From the NCBI GenBank assembly GCA_035555675.1, contig DATMGH010000060.1, positions 55,354 to 119,353 on the forward strand: a stretch of DNA of 64,000 nt. Direction: 5' to 3'. Made by a program: the position numbers and the translations under genes. The notes under the pieces are model-generated. The model searched no databases, was not told the origin of the DNA, and saw only the letters and a list, made by a program, of their open reading frames with translations. Numbering within the stretch: the first letter of the stretch is position 1; the number at the start of each line of letters is the position of its first letter. The stretch is from Solirubrobacter sp035555675 (GTDB lineage: Bacteria > Actinomycetota > Thermoleophilia > Solirubrobacterales > Solirubrobacteraceae). This document shows, piece by piece, positions 51,739-59,849 of this stretch.

Positions 51739-52698
51739 GTGCGCGGCATCCTGGAGCGGTTCGACGGCTGGCAGCGGCGGCACGCGATCGCCGCGGTGCC
51801 GATCGCGGTCGCGAAGAAGTACGGCACCGACCGCGTCGCGAACCTCGCCGCGCTGGTCGCGTTCTACGCGTTCTTCTCGCTGTTCCCGCTGCTGCTCGCG
51901 TTCACCTCGATCCTCGGCTTCGTGCTCGACGACAACCCGGAGCTGCGCGCGGACGTGGTCGACTCGGCGCTGGCGCAGATCCCGGTCATCGGGCCGCAGC
52001 TCGGCGATCAGGTGCAGCCGCTGAGCGGCAGCGGCGTCGCGCTCGCGGTCGGCCTGATCGGCGCGCTGTGGGCCGGGCTGGGCGTGACGCTGGCGCTCGG
52101 CCGCGCGTTCGCGGCGATCTGGAACGTGCCGCGGCTCGAGCAGCTCAACGGCGTCAAGGCACGGCTGCGCGGGCTCGCGGTGCTGGCCGTGCTCGGCGTG
52201 ACGCTGATCGCGTCGACCGCGGTCACCGGGCTGGCGATCGGCGGCGGCATCGGGCCGGGCGCGCAGCGCGTCGCCGCGGTGCTGGTCTCGCTGCTGGTCA
52301 ACGCGATCTCGCTGCTGGCGACGTTCGCGCTGCTCTCCGTGCGGCCGCGGCACCCGCGCTCCGTGCTGCCCGGCGTCGCGCTGGCCGCGGTCGGGCTGCT
52401 GGGAATGCAGACGCTGGGCGGCTGGTACGTCGAGCTCACGGTCTCCGGCGCGAGCGCCACCTACGGCACGTTCGCGCTCGTGATCGGCCTGCTCTCGTGG
52501 CTGCTGCTGGGCGCGAACCTGCTGCTGGCGGCCGCGGAGATCAACGTCGTGCTGCGACGGCGGCTCTGGCCGCGGGCGCTCACCGGCGAGCTCGAGCCGG
52601 CCGACCGCGCGGCGCTGCGCCAGGCGGCCGAGGCGACGCGCGGGGACCGCCGCCAGCACATCGCGGTCACGTTCCACGACGACTTGCCGGAACCCTGA
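51739..52698 (+). CDS. YihY/virulence factor BrkB family membrane protein
   Basis: 319 aa from GTG 51739. Six transmembrane segments. Family blocks: YGTDRVANLAALVAFYAFFSLFPLLLAFTSILGFVL, LSGSGVALAVGLIGALWAGLGVTLALGRAFAAIWNVP, and GGWYVELTVSGASATYGTFALVIGLLSWLLLGANLLLAAAEINVVL. Once annotated as RNase BN, the family is now regarded as membrane proteins of unknown, possibly transport, function. The soluble C-terminal tail is acidic/basic mixed. Confidence 0.92.
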   Translation: MRGILERFDGWQRRHAIAAVPIAVAKKYGTDRVANLAALVAFYAFFSLFPLLLAFTSILGFVLDDNPELRADVVDSALAQIPVIGPQLGDQVQPLSGSGVALAVGLIGALWAGLGVTLALGRAFAAIWNVPRLEQLNGVKARLRGLAVLAVLGVTLIASTAVTGLAIGGGIGPGAQRVAAVLVSLLVNAISLLATFALLSVRPRHPRSVLPGVALAAVGLLGMQTLGGWYVELTVSGASATYGTFALVIGLLSWLLLGANLLLAAAEINVVLRRRLWPRALTGELEPADRAALRQAAEATRGDRRQHIAVTFHDDLPEP

Positions 52699-52773
52699 TG
52701 CAAAAGTTTTAACAACTACGCGGCGTAGCAGGTAGGTTCGGCGCGTCACGCGTCCGAAGTGAGGAGAGAGGGA

Positions 52774-55700
52774 ATGAGCGCGCTGCGCGCCGCCGTGCTG
52801 ACGTGGATCGCTGTCGCTGCGCTCGCCGCTCCGGCCGCGAACGCCGCCGGGCGTGCCGATCGCACGCCCGCGATCGCCGCCGAGCTGAACGCCGCCAAGC
52901 CACGCAACGTGGCGATGCTGCTGCTGGACGGGTTCGACCACCAATTGATGACCGCCGCCCGGGACTACGAGCTCGGCGCCGACGGCCGGTTCTTGATGGA
53001 CGCGCTGCCGTTCTGGGGCAACGTGACCACGCACGGCCTGCTGCCCGGCCCGGGGCCGGTCTACGGCATCAACTACGTCAATGACTCGGCGGCGACCGCG
53101 AGCGCGTGGTCGACCGGGCACAAGACGATCGAAGGGCGGCTCAGCCAAGGGCCGAGCACCGGCCTGAGCACGCCCGGCCAGGACTACGAGACCGTGATGC
53201 AGCTGGCCAAGGCGGCCGGCAAGCGGACCGCGAACATCACCGACGTCGACGTCACCGACGCGACGCCGGCGGCGATGGGCGCGTCGATCAACAACCGGTC
53301 CTGCCAGGGGCCGGGCGACATGGGCTCCTGCTCCGCGGCGCGCAAGGCCAACGGCGGCAAGGGGTCGGTCGCCGAGCAGCTGGTGGACAACGGCATCGAC
53401 GTGATCCTGGGCGGCGGCCGCGCGCGCTTCCAGCAGAACGTCGACGCGGGCGGGACGCTGCTGGCGCGGGCGACCGGCACGCTCGGCTACCGCGACGTGG
53501 GGACCAAGCAGGAGCTGGCCGCGCTCGGCTCGCTCGACGGCGGCCCGGTGCTGGGCCTGTTCGCGAGCGGCTACATGGCCACCCGCTACCAGCCGCTGGT
53601 CGCGACCGCGTCCGGCAGCGGATCGACGTCCTACCGCTGCCAGCCGCAGGACCGCGGCAATCAGCCGACGCTGGCCGAGATGACGGCCAAGGCGCTCGAG
53701 CTGGTCGACAACCCGAACGGGTTCTTCATGCAGGTCGAGAGCGCGCAGACCGACAAGGGCGCGCACGACGGCAACGTCTGCGGGTCGCTCGGGCAGGTGC
53801 TGGCGGCCGACCAGGCGCTGGCCGTGCTGCTCGACTACCAGCGCGCGCATCCGGACACGCTGATCGTCGTCACCGCCGACCACGGGCACGCGACGCAGAT
53901 CGTGCGCCCCGGCGAGGCGAAGGTGTACGCGACGCTGCAGACCGCTGACGGCAACCCGCTGCGCGTGGGGTACAGCACGTCCACGTCCGGGCAGTGGCAC
54001 ACGGGCACCCAGGTGCCGATCGCCGCCAAGGGGCCGCAGGCGGCGAACGTCAGCGGGACGATCGACCAGACCGACCTGTTCGACATCCTGCGCGGGCTGC
54101 CGGAGGCCGGCGCCGACGCGGTCGCCCCGGTCACCACCGCGGCGGTCTCGCCGGCCGCGGACGGGGTCGACGGCTGGCACCACGCCGGGCCGGTCACGGT
54201 GACGCTGAGCGCGACCGACGAGGGCGGCTCCGGCGTGGCCCGGACCGAGTACCGCGTGGGCGGCGGCACGTGGACGGAGTACACCGCGCCGGTCTCGCTG
54301 CCGGCGACGGCGACGGTCGAGTTCCGGTCGGTCGACCGCGAGGGCAACGTCGAGGCCATCCGCTCCGTGGCGGTCAAGATCGACGGCGCCGCGCCGGTGA
54401 CGACCGCGGAGCCGAGCGGCGGCGCCTACACCGAGCCGGTGCGGGTGACGCTGACCGCGACCGACGGGGACGGGTCCGGCGTGGACCGCATCGAGTACCG
54501 CCTGGACGGCGCCGACTGGGCCACGTACGGCGGGCCGTTCACGGTCTACACCAACGGCGACCACCGCGTCGAGTACCGGGCCGTGGACCTGGCCGGCAAC
54601 GTGGAGACGGCGCGCGTCGTCACGTTCTCCACCAGCGGGCTGGACGGGCCGCCGGAGTCCTGCCTGTCGCCGATCAGCGACGAGTTCGAGGGCAGCACGC
54701 TCGATCCCAAGTGGCAGATCCTGCGTTCGGCGCCGGAACGGCTGGCGGTGACCGGCGGCAAGCTGCAGATCCGCTTCGACGGCACCAGCGCGGACATGAA
54801 CGGGTCGACGCGGACCGCGACCAACCTGCTCATGCAGCCGGCGCCGACCGGCGGGCCGTGGACGGCCACGACCGAGATCGACATGTCCGACGCCAAGCAG
54901 CAGAGCAACCAGGCCGGGTTCCTGCTCTGGCAGTCGGAGGGGCCGCCGAACGACGCCAACCGCTTCGCCAAGGTGACCGTTAACGCGCGCACGACCGACA
55001 CCAGCGCGCCGTCGCGGCCGTCGTGGTGGGCGGAGCGGCAGCTGACCGTCGCGGGCTCGACCAGCGGTCAGGGCAACGGCAACAGCGGCTACGTCGCCGG
55101 GCTGGTGCCGGACACCGTGTACCTGCGGCTGGCGTCCAGCGGCGGCACGGTGCAGTCGATCCGCACGCTGTACTCGCTCGACGGCGAGACCTGGACGGAG
55201 TTCCTGACGCCCTTCACGGTCGACACGTCGACGCTTCCGCTGCAGATCGGCCTCGGGCTCTACCGGGGCGAGAACAACCCGACCGGGTCCGCGCGCTTCG
55301 GCTACTTCCGGGTGTGCGACTTCGCGCTCGACGCCCTGGCGCCGCGGACGACGCTCGCCGCGCCTGACGCCGACGGGTCCGACGGCTGGCACGTGACCAC
55401 GCCGGTCCCGGTGTCGCTGTCGGCTTCCGACGGCGAGGGCGCGGGCGTGGCCCGGACCGAGTACCGGATCAACGGCGGCGCGTGGACGACGTTCAGCGCG
55501 CCGTTCCCGGTCGCCGAGGAGCGCGTGAACGCGGTCGACTACCGGTCGGTCGACCTGGCCGGCAACACCGAGCCGGCGCGGACGGCGGAGGTCAAGATCG
55601 ACGTCACGGCGCCCTCGTCGTCGCTGACGCTGTCGCCGGCGGCGCCCGGCGCGGGCGGGACGTACACGACGCCCGTGACCGCGCGGCTGGCCGGCAGCGA

Positions 55701-56343
55701 CGCGACGAGCGGCGTCGCGCGGCTGGAGTACCGGGTCGACGGCGGCGAGTGGACCACGTACGCGGCCGACGCGCCCCCGGTGTTCACGGCGCTGGGGACG
55801 GTGGCGATCCGCCACCGCGCGGTCGACGTCGCCGGCAACGTCTCGCCGGCGTCCGATCCGGTGACGTTCACGATCGCGAAGCCACCGGTCGAGGTCGTCG
55901 ATCCGGAGCCGACGCCGGAGGCGAGCGCGACGCCGACGCCGACGCCGGAGGCGACCGCCACGCCGGCGCCGTTCTCGGGTCCGCCCGCCGGGCCGCCGGC
56001 GGGCGACCAGGGCGGGGCGGCCGGGCCGGCCGTCTCGACCGCCGTGCGTCCGCGGGCGAAGGCGGCGCGCGGCGCGGTGGCGGTGACGCTCTCCTGCCCG
56101 CGCGGCGCGACCTGCTCGGGCACGATCCGGCTGCAGATCAAGGTGCGCAAGCGGACGGTCACGGCCGGCAAGGCGAGCTTCAAGCTGGCCGGCGGCGCGT
56201 CGCGCACGGTCAAGGTGAAGCTCAACGCCGCGGCACGTTCGCAGCTGCGCCGCGGCGCGCTCAAGGTGACCGTGGTCACCTTGGCCGACGCGGCGAGCGG
56301 CAAGCCGAAGACCTACCGCGCGACGGTGCGCGTGAAGAAGTAG
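52774..56343 (+). CDS. Secreted PhoA-type alkaline phosphatase with Ig-like and lectin-like tail
   Basis: 1189 aa from ATG 52774 with a GAGGAGAGAG Shine-Dalgarno sequence. Signal peptide 1-24. Residues ~40-445 are a classical alkaline phosphatase: D52, nucleophile S105 in VNDSAATASAWSTGHKT, E322, D327 and H331 in VESAQTDKGAHDGN, D369-H370 in VTADHGHA, and H409 in SGQWHTGTQVP. Then come two Ig-like/OmpL47-type repeats (GVARTEYRVGGGTWTEY), a lectin-like sandwich starting ISDEFEGSTLDPKWQILRS (~635-855), two more Ig-like repeats, a Pro/Thr linker and a basic C-terminal module with two cysteines (LSCPRGATCSGTIRL). It releases phosphate from organic esters outside the cell, probably attached to a surface or polymer. 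Confidence 0.93.
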   Translation: MSALRAAVLTWIAVAALAAPAANAAGRADRTPAIAAELNAAKPRNVAMLLLDGFDHQLMTAARDYELGADGRFLMDALPFWGNVTTHGLLPGPGPVYGINYVNDSAATASAWSTGHKTIEGRLSQGPSTGLSTPGQDYETVMQLAKAAGKRTANITDVDVTDATPAAMGASINNRSCQGPGDMGSCSAARKANGGKGSVAEQLVDNGIDVILGGGRARFQQNVDAGGTLLARATGTLGYRDVGTKQELAALGSLDGGPVLGLFASGYMATRYQPLVATASGSGSTSYRCQPQDRGNQPTLAEMTAKALELVDNPNGFFMQVESAQTDKGAHDGNVCGSLGQVLAADQALAVLLDYQRAHPDTLIVVTADHGHATQIVRPGEAKVYATLQTADGNPLRVGYSTSTSGQWHTGTQVPIAAKGPQAANVSGTIDQTDLFDILRGLPEAGADAVAPVTTAAVSPAADGVDGWHHAGPVTVTLSATDEGGSGVARTEYRVGGGTWTEYTAPVSLPATATVEFRSVDREGNVEAIRSVAVKIDGAAPVTTAEPSGGAYTEPVRVTLTATDGDGSGVDRIEYRLDGADWATYGGPFTVYTNGDHRVEYRAVDLAGNVETARVVTFSTSGLDGPPESCLSPISDEFEGSTLDPKWQILRSAPERLAVTGGKLQIRFDGTSADMNGSTRTATNLLMQPAPTGGPWTATTEIDMSDAKQQSNQAGFLLWQSEGPPNDANRFAKVTVNARTTDTSAPSRPSWWAERQLTVAGSTSGQGNGNSGYVAGLVPDTVYLRLASSGGTVQSIRTLYSLDGETWTEFLTPFTVDTSTLPLQIGLGLYRGENNPTGSARFGYFRVCDFALDALAPRTTLAAPDADGSDGWHVTTPVPVSLSASDGEGAGVARTEYRINGGAWTTFSAPFPVAEERVNAVDYRSVDLAGNTEPARTAEVKIDVTAPSSSLTLSPAAPGAGGTYTTPVTARLAGSDATSGVARLEYRVDGGEWTTYAADAPPVFTALGTVAIRHRAVDVAGNVSPASDPVTFTIAKPPVEVVDPEPTPEASATPTPTPEATATPAPFSGPPAGPPAGDQGGAAGPAVSTAVRPRAKAARGAVAVTLSCPRGATCSGTIRLQIKVRKRTVTAGKASFKLAGGASRTVKVKLNAAARSQLRRGALKVTVVTLADAASGKPKTYRATVRVKK

Positions 56344-56352
56344 GCCGCGCGG

Positions 56353-56381
56353 GGCGCGCCCGGGCCGAGCCCGGGCGCGCC
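56353..56381. terminator. Bidirectional hairpin between phosphatase and PKD protein genes
   Basis: Perfect 13-bp arms GGCGCGCCCGGGC/GCCCGGGCGCGCC with a 3-nt loop, starting 9 bp after the phosphatase stop. It serves as terminator for the plus-strand gene and, after the repeat array, for the minus-strand gene. Confidence 0.6.
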
Positions 56382-56408
56382 GCGCGAGGGGCGCGCCGCG
56401 CGAGGGGC

Positions 56409-56506
56409 GGCGCCCGCCCCTCGCGGGCGCCCGCCCTTCGCCGGCGCCCGCTCCTCGTGGGCGCCCGCTCCTGGCGCCCGCCCCTCGCCGGCGCCCGGTC
56501 CGCGGC
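56409..56506. repeat. 17-bp GC-only tandem repeat array in a convergent gap
   Basis: GGCGCCCG starts at 56409, 56426, 56443, 56460, 56473 and 56490, giving 17-bp spacing with one 13-bp unit. It directly precedes the stop of the PKD protein gene and follows the hairpin at 56353. It may be a slippage product or act in termination. No ORF is supported here. Confidence 0.75.
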
Positions 56507-58402
56507 TCAGCGCCCGCAGGTGCGGTACGTGCGCTTGTCGGTGATCAGCTTCCCGCGCGTCGTGCGCAGCTTGACCGTGACGGTCACGGTCGGGGCCGTG
56601 ACGCCGTGCAGGTCGACGGTCGCCTTGCGCGCCTTGCGCGAGAGCGTGCGGGTCTTGCGGCCGGTGACGGCGAGCTTGACGCTGCGCGCCTTCACGCCGG
56701 CCGGGACCCGGAACGTCAGCTTGATCACGCGGCGGCTGACGCACGTGTCGGTCTTCGCCGGCGTCGAGCTGCCGGGGCCGGCCGGCGGGACCGGGGTCGG
56801 CGTGGGCGTGGGCGTGGGCGTGGGGGTGGGCGTCGGGGTCGGGGTCGGGCCCGGCGGCGGCGCGTCGTCGGCGGTCACGTCGACCGTGCCGGTCTCGGTC
56901 GTGCGCTGGTCGAACGCGTCCGCGGACGTGACGCTCACCGTCTTGGCGCCGGCGGTCGTGAACTGGTGCGAGACCGAGGTGCCGGTGGCGGTGCCGCCGT
57001 CGCCGAAGTCCCACGTCGTCGTCCCGAGCGCCGACCAGACGTCGAACGGGGAGACGCTGAACGCGGCCGGCGCGGCGGTCGTCGCGGCCGCCGGGATCGA
57101 GAGGCTGCGCAGCTGCGGGCCGGCGTTGTCCTCGGCGACCGCCTTCACGACGCCGGACGGCGCGGCGGTCAGCAGCACGTTGCCCTCGCCGTCGGCGCTC
57201 GCGGTCGGGTAGCCGTTGCCGAGGCCCGTGGCGTCGATCAGCGTGTCCCAGGTCCCCCCGGGCCGGCGGGTGGCGTAGCTGGTGACGAAATGGCTCGTCT
57301 CGTCGACGGCGCGCGCCGCCACCACGAACGTGCCGTCGCCGCCCACCGCGATGCTGGGCACGTCGGAGTATGCGACGCCGAGCGAGACCGGCGTCGACCA
57401 GGTGCCGTCCGCGTCGCGCGTCGTCACCTTCTGCTGGTACTCGGCGCTGCCGCCGACGCTCACCCCCTCCGCCCAGGCCGCGGCGGCGGTGCCGTCGTCG
57501 GCGACGGCGAGCACCGGCCCGTAGTAGTTGAGGCCGCCGTCGACCGAGACCTTCTCCGGCGTGCTCCACGCCCCGCCGAACGTCGTGCGGCGGGCGGTCA
57601 TCTGCTTCATGCCGCCGGCCCAGAGCAACGTCGTGTCACCGCCCGCGGTCGTCGCGATCCGGGGCCCGGACCCGGCGGCCCCGGACACGTCGGTCGCCGA
57701 CGACCAGGTGCCGCCCGCCGGCCGGGTCGCCGCCAGGATGCGGTAGTCCGGGCTCGAGCCGGCCCAGGCCACGGTGACGTTGCCGTCGCCGTCGATCGCC
57801 ACGGTCGGGCTGGAGGCCGTCGAGGAGGGGATCGTCTCGGGCGTGCTCCACGCGCCGGCGGCGCTGCGCTGCGCCGCGTGCAGCACGGAGCTCTCGCCCC
57901 ACACCGCGGCCACCTCGCCGCTCGCGCCGACCGCCAGCGCGGACACGCCGCTCGCGCCGACACCCACACTGGAGAGCTGCTCCGGCGCGCTCCACGTGCC
58001 GCCGGCGGGGCGGCGGGCGGTCATGACCCGGTTCGGCCCCGGCATCGGCAGCGGCATGGCGCTCTCGTCGAGCTCGTACTCGCTCCACAGCGCGGTGGCG
58101 TTGCCGTCCCGGTCGATCACGAGCTGATGCGCGCCGACCATGTAATCGGGCGTGCTCAGCTGCTCGGCCGCGCCCCAGTCCCCGGCGGCGGGCCGCACGC
58201 TGACCTGCAGGCCGGCGTCGTCGGTCCAGTCGACGGCGGCGTCGCCGTTGGCGCCGGACGCGGCGTGCGGAAAGCTGCCGATGGAAGTGGAGAGCGTGTC
58301 GGCCGGCCGCAGCGCGGCGCCGGCGATGGACGCGGAGAAGACGACGAGAGCGGCGCTGGCCGCGGTCGTGAGAGCAAGGCGGTATGGCCAAGAGACGGAC
58401 AT
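56507..58402 (-). CDS. Secreted PKD-domain repeat protein
   Basis: 631 aa from ATG 58402; codons upstream in frame lack a signal peptide and overlap the nucS region. Signal peptide ~1-29 (LALTTAASAALVVFSASIAGA). Residues ~35-410 contain repeated WSAPEQLSS, AWSTPETIPSS, TWSSATDVSG and TWSTPVSLG units each with a DGDGNVTVAWAG-type strand, a propeller or Ig-like array. A PKD domain follows (TTWDFGDGGTATGTSVSHQF), then an eleven-fold Pro-Thr spacer and a basic ~75-residue C-terminal module (CVSRRVIKLTFRVPAGVKARSV to YRTCGR). Function is probably surface adhesion or display. Confidence 0.78.
   Translation of the reverse strand: MSVSWPYRLALTTAASAALVVFSASIAGAALRPADTLSTSIGSFPHAASGANGDAAVDWTDDAGLQVSVRPAAGDWGAAEQLSTPDYMVGAHQLVIDRDGNATALWSEYELDESAMPLPMPGPNRVMTARRPAGGTWSAPEQLSSVGVGASGVSALAVGASGEVAAVWGESSVLHAAQRSAAGAWSTPETIPSSTASSPTVAIDGDGNVTVAWAGSSPDYRILAATRPAGGTWSSATDVSGAAGSGPRIATTAGGDTTLLWAGGMKQMTARRTTFGGAWSTPEKVSVDGGLNYYGPVLAVADDGTAAAAWAEGVSVGGSAEYQQKVTTRDADGTWSTPVSLGVAYSDVPSIAVGGDGTFVVAARAVDETSHFVTSYATRRPGGTWDTLIDATGLGNGYPTASADGEGNVLLTAAPSGVVKAVAEDNAGPQLRSLSIPAAATTAAPAAFSVSPFDVWSALGTTTWDFGDGGTATGTSVSHQFTTAGAKTVSVTSADAFDQRTTETGTVDVTADDAPPPGPTPTPTPTPTPTPTPTPTPVPPAGPGSSTPAKTDTCVSRRVIKLTFRVPAGVKARSVKLAVTGRKTRTLSRKARKATVDLHGVTAPTVTVTVKLRTTRGKLITDKRTYRTCGR
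56793..56850 (-). repeat. Hexanucleotide repeat encoding the (Pro-Thr)n spacer
   Basis: Runs of GGGCGT/GGGGTC-type hexamers, about nine to ten units, coding for alternating Pro and Thr. Slippage in multiples of six keeps the frame. Confidence 0.8.
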
Positions 58403-58477
58403 GCTCCGTTTCGTCGGCTGCTCCGCGCCGACTTGGAACGACGCCGTCAGATTCTCGACGGCGTCCGCGGCGGCGCG

Positions 58478-58483
58478 TACCCT
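58478..58483 (+). promoter_or_regulatory. Candidate -10 box (TACCCT) for nucS
   Basis: TACCCT lies 10 nt before ATG 58494 without a Shine-Dalgarno sequence, again a leaderless arrangement. Confidence 0.4.
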
Positions 58484-58493
58484 GCTCGAACGC

Positions 58494-59162
58494 ATGCGCT
58501 TGATCGTTGCCCGCTGCTCCGTCGACTACACCGGCCGCCTCACGGCCCACCTCCCGGAGGCGCTGCGGCTGATCATGCTCAAGGCCGACGGCAGCGTCCT
58601 CGTGCACGCGGACGCGGGCGGGTACAAGCCGCTGAACTGGATGACGCCGCCGACCGCGGTGATCGAGCGCGACGACACGATCGTCGTGCGCAAGGTCAAG
58701 GGCGACGACCAGCTCGAGATCACGCTGCACGAAGTCGTCTCCGACGTCACGCACACCATGGACTTCGACGCCGACCGGCTCTCCAAGGACGGCGTGGAGG
58801 CCGATCTGCAGGTCGCGCTCGCCGACGCGCCGCACCACTGCGGCGAGGGCTTCCGGCTGGTGCGCCGCGAGTGGCCGACGGACATCGGGCCCGTCGACCT
58901 GATGTGCCGCGACGAGCAGGACGGCTGGATCGCGGTGGAGATCAAGCGGATCGGCACGATCGAGGCCGTCGAGCAGCTCTCGCGCTACCTGGAGCGGATC
59001 CGGCTGGACCCGGGCAAGGCGGACTGCCGCGGCGTGCTGGCGGCGCAGACGGTCAAGCCGCAGGCGCGTGTCCTGGCCGAGTCGCGCGGGCTGGCGTGGG
59101 TCGAAGTCGACCTGGCCGAGCTGCGCGGCGAGCGCGAGCCCGCGCTGACCCTCTTCAGCTGA
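58494..59162 (+). CDS. nucS: Mismatch-specific endonuclease NucS (EndoMS)
   Basis: 222 aa from ATG 58494. It cuts both strands at mismatches and replaces MutS/MutL repair in many actinobacteria and archaea. The N-terminal beta domain (MRLIVARCSVDYTGRLTAHLPEALRLIMLKADGSVLVHAD, YKPLNWMTPP) is followed by the nuclease core: D135 in IGPVDLMCRD, E149 and K151 in WIAVEIKRIG (the D-ExK site), then QLSRYLERI and GVLAAQTVKPQARVLAESRGL. The C-terminus ALTLFS resembles a beta-clamp-binding motif, in agreement with known clamp dependence of NucS. It stands alone between secreted protein genes. Confidence 0.95.
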   Translation: MRLIVARCSVDYTGRLTAHLPEALRLIMLKADGSVLVHADAGGYKPLNWMTPPTAVIERDDTIVVRKVKGDDQLEITLHEVVSDVTHTMDFDADRLSKDGVEADLQVALADAPHHCGEGFRLVRREWPTDIGPVDLMCRDEQDGWIAVEIKRIGTIEAVEQLSRYLERIRLDPGKADCRGVLAAQTVKPQARVLAESRGLAWVEVDLAELRGEREPALTLFS

Positions 59163-59198
59163 GCTCAAGCTCGCGCGCGCGGCGCCGATCCGAGGGGC

Positions 59199-59849
59199 GT
59201 GCGCACGTTCACCCTCGCCGTCGCGGTCTGCGCGACGCTCGCCGTCACCGCCGCGCCGGCCGCCGCCGCGAAGCCCACCTGCTCGCGCAAGGCGACCGCG
59301 ACGGCCGGGTCCGTCGTCGACCTGACCCGCAGCACGCAGGCCGCGGACGGGACCTGGCAGCTTCCGCAGGACAGCGTCCAGCGCCTCGACGACATCTCGA
59401 TCTACGGCGCGACCAGCGCGCTGACGGTCGCCTACGCGGGCGTGACGTACCGGTTCCAGGCGGGCGCGATCTTCGCCCTGGACTGCGCCGGCGCGCGCCC
59501 CGCGATCGAGCTCGGCACCGGGACCGTGACCGCGACGGGCGCCGTGTCGGCGCCCGAGGGCCGCTGGGCCCCGGCCGCGTCGAGGAGGATGACGATGCGG
59601 GTCACGCGCACGCCGAAGGGCGAGCCGACGCTCGACCGGATCCTGGCGAACGGGCCCGACGTGCTCGAGCTCGGGACGGTGACGGTCGCCACGACCGCCG
59701 GGCGCGGCTACCTCGACGTCACGCCGACGGTCGGCGCCCAGGCCGGGACCCGCCGCCGGGCGCGCGGCGGGACCTTCACGTCGACCGCCGTGCACGGCAA
59801 GCGGATCACGGGCACGGCGACGTTCGTCGGGCTCGCGCCTAGCGCCTGA
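59199..59849 (+). CDS. Secreted protein of unknown family
   Basis: 216 aa from GTG 59199, 36 bp after nucS. Signal peptide 1-24 (FTLAVAVCATLAVTAAPAAAA). The mature part is small and beta-rich with two cysteines (PTCSRKATATAG, ALDCAGARP). The central GATSALTVAYAGVTYRFQAGAIFAL and the closing GGTFTSTAVHGKRITGTATFVGLAP strands suggest a compact FecR- or Ig-like domain. No close family recognised. It overlaps the convergent giant gene by 11 bp. Confidence 0.65.
   Translation: MRTFTLAVAVCATLAVTAAPAAAAKPTCSRKATATAGSVVDLTRSTQAADGTWQLPQDSVQRLDDISIYGATSALTVAYAGVTYRFQAGAIFALDCAGARPAIELGTGTVTATGAVSAPEGRWAPAASRRMTMRVTRTPKGEPTLDRILANGPDVLELGTVTVATTAGRGYLDVTPTVGAQAGTRRRARGGTFTSTAVHGKRITGTATFVGLAPSA

Noticed and set aside
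56793..56850. Hexanucleotide tract as a phase-variation switch
   Set aside because: Unit length is a multiple of three and encodes a Pro-Thr spacer, so slippage would change length but not turn the gene on or off.
58152..58493. Upstream extension of nucS to an earlier start
   Set aside because: The extra residues have no similarity to NucS, overlap the PKD protein gene on the other strand, and ATG 58494 gives the canonical N-terminus with a -10 box 10 nt upstream.
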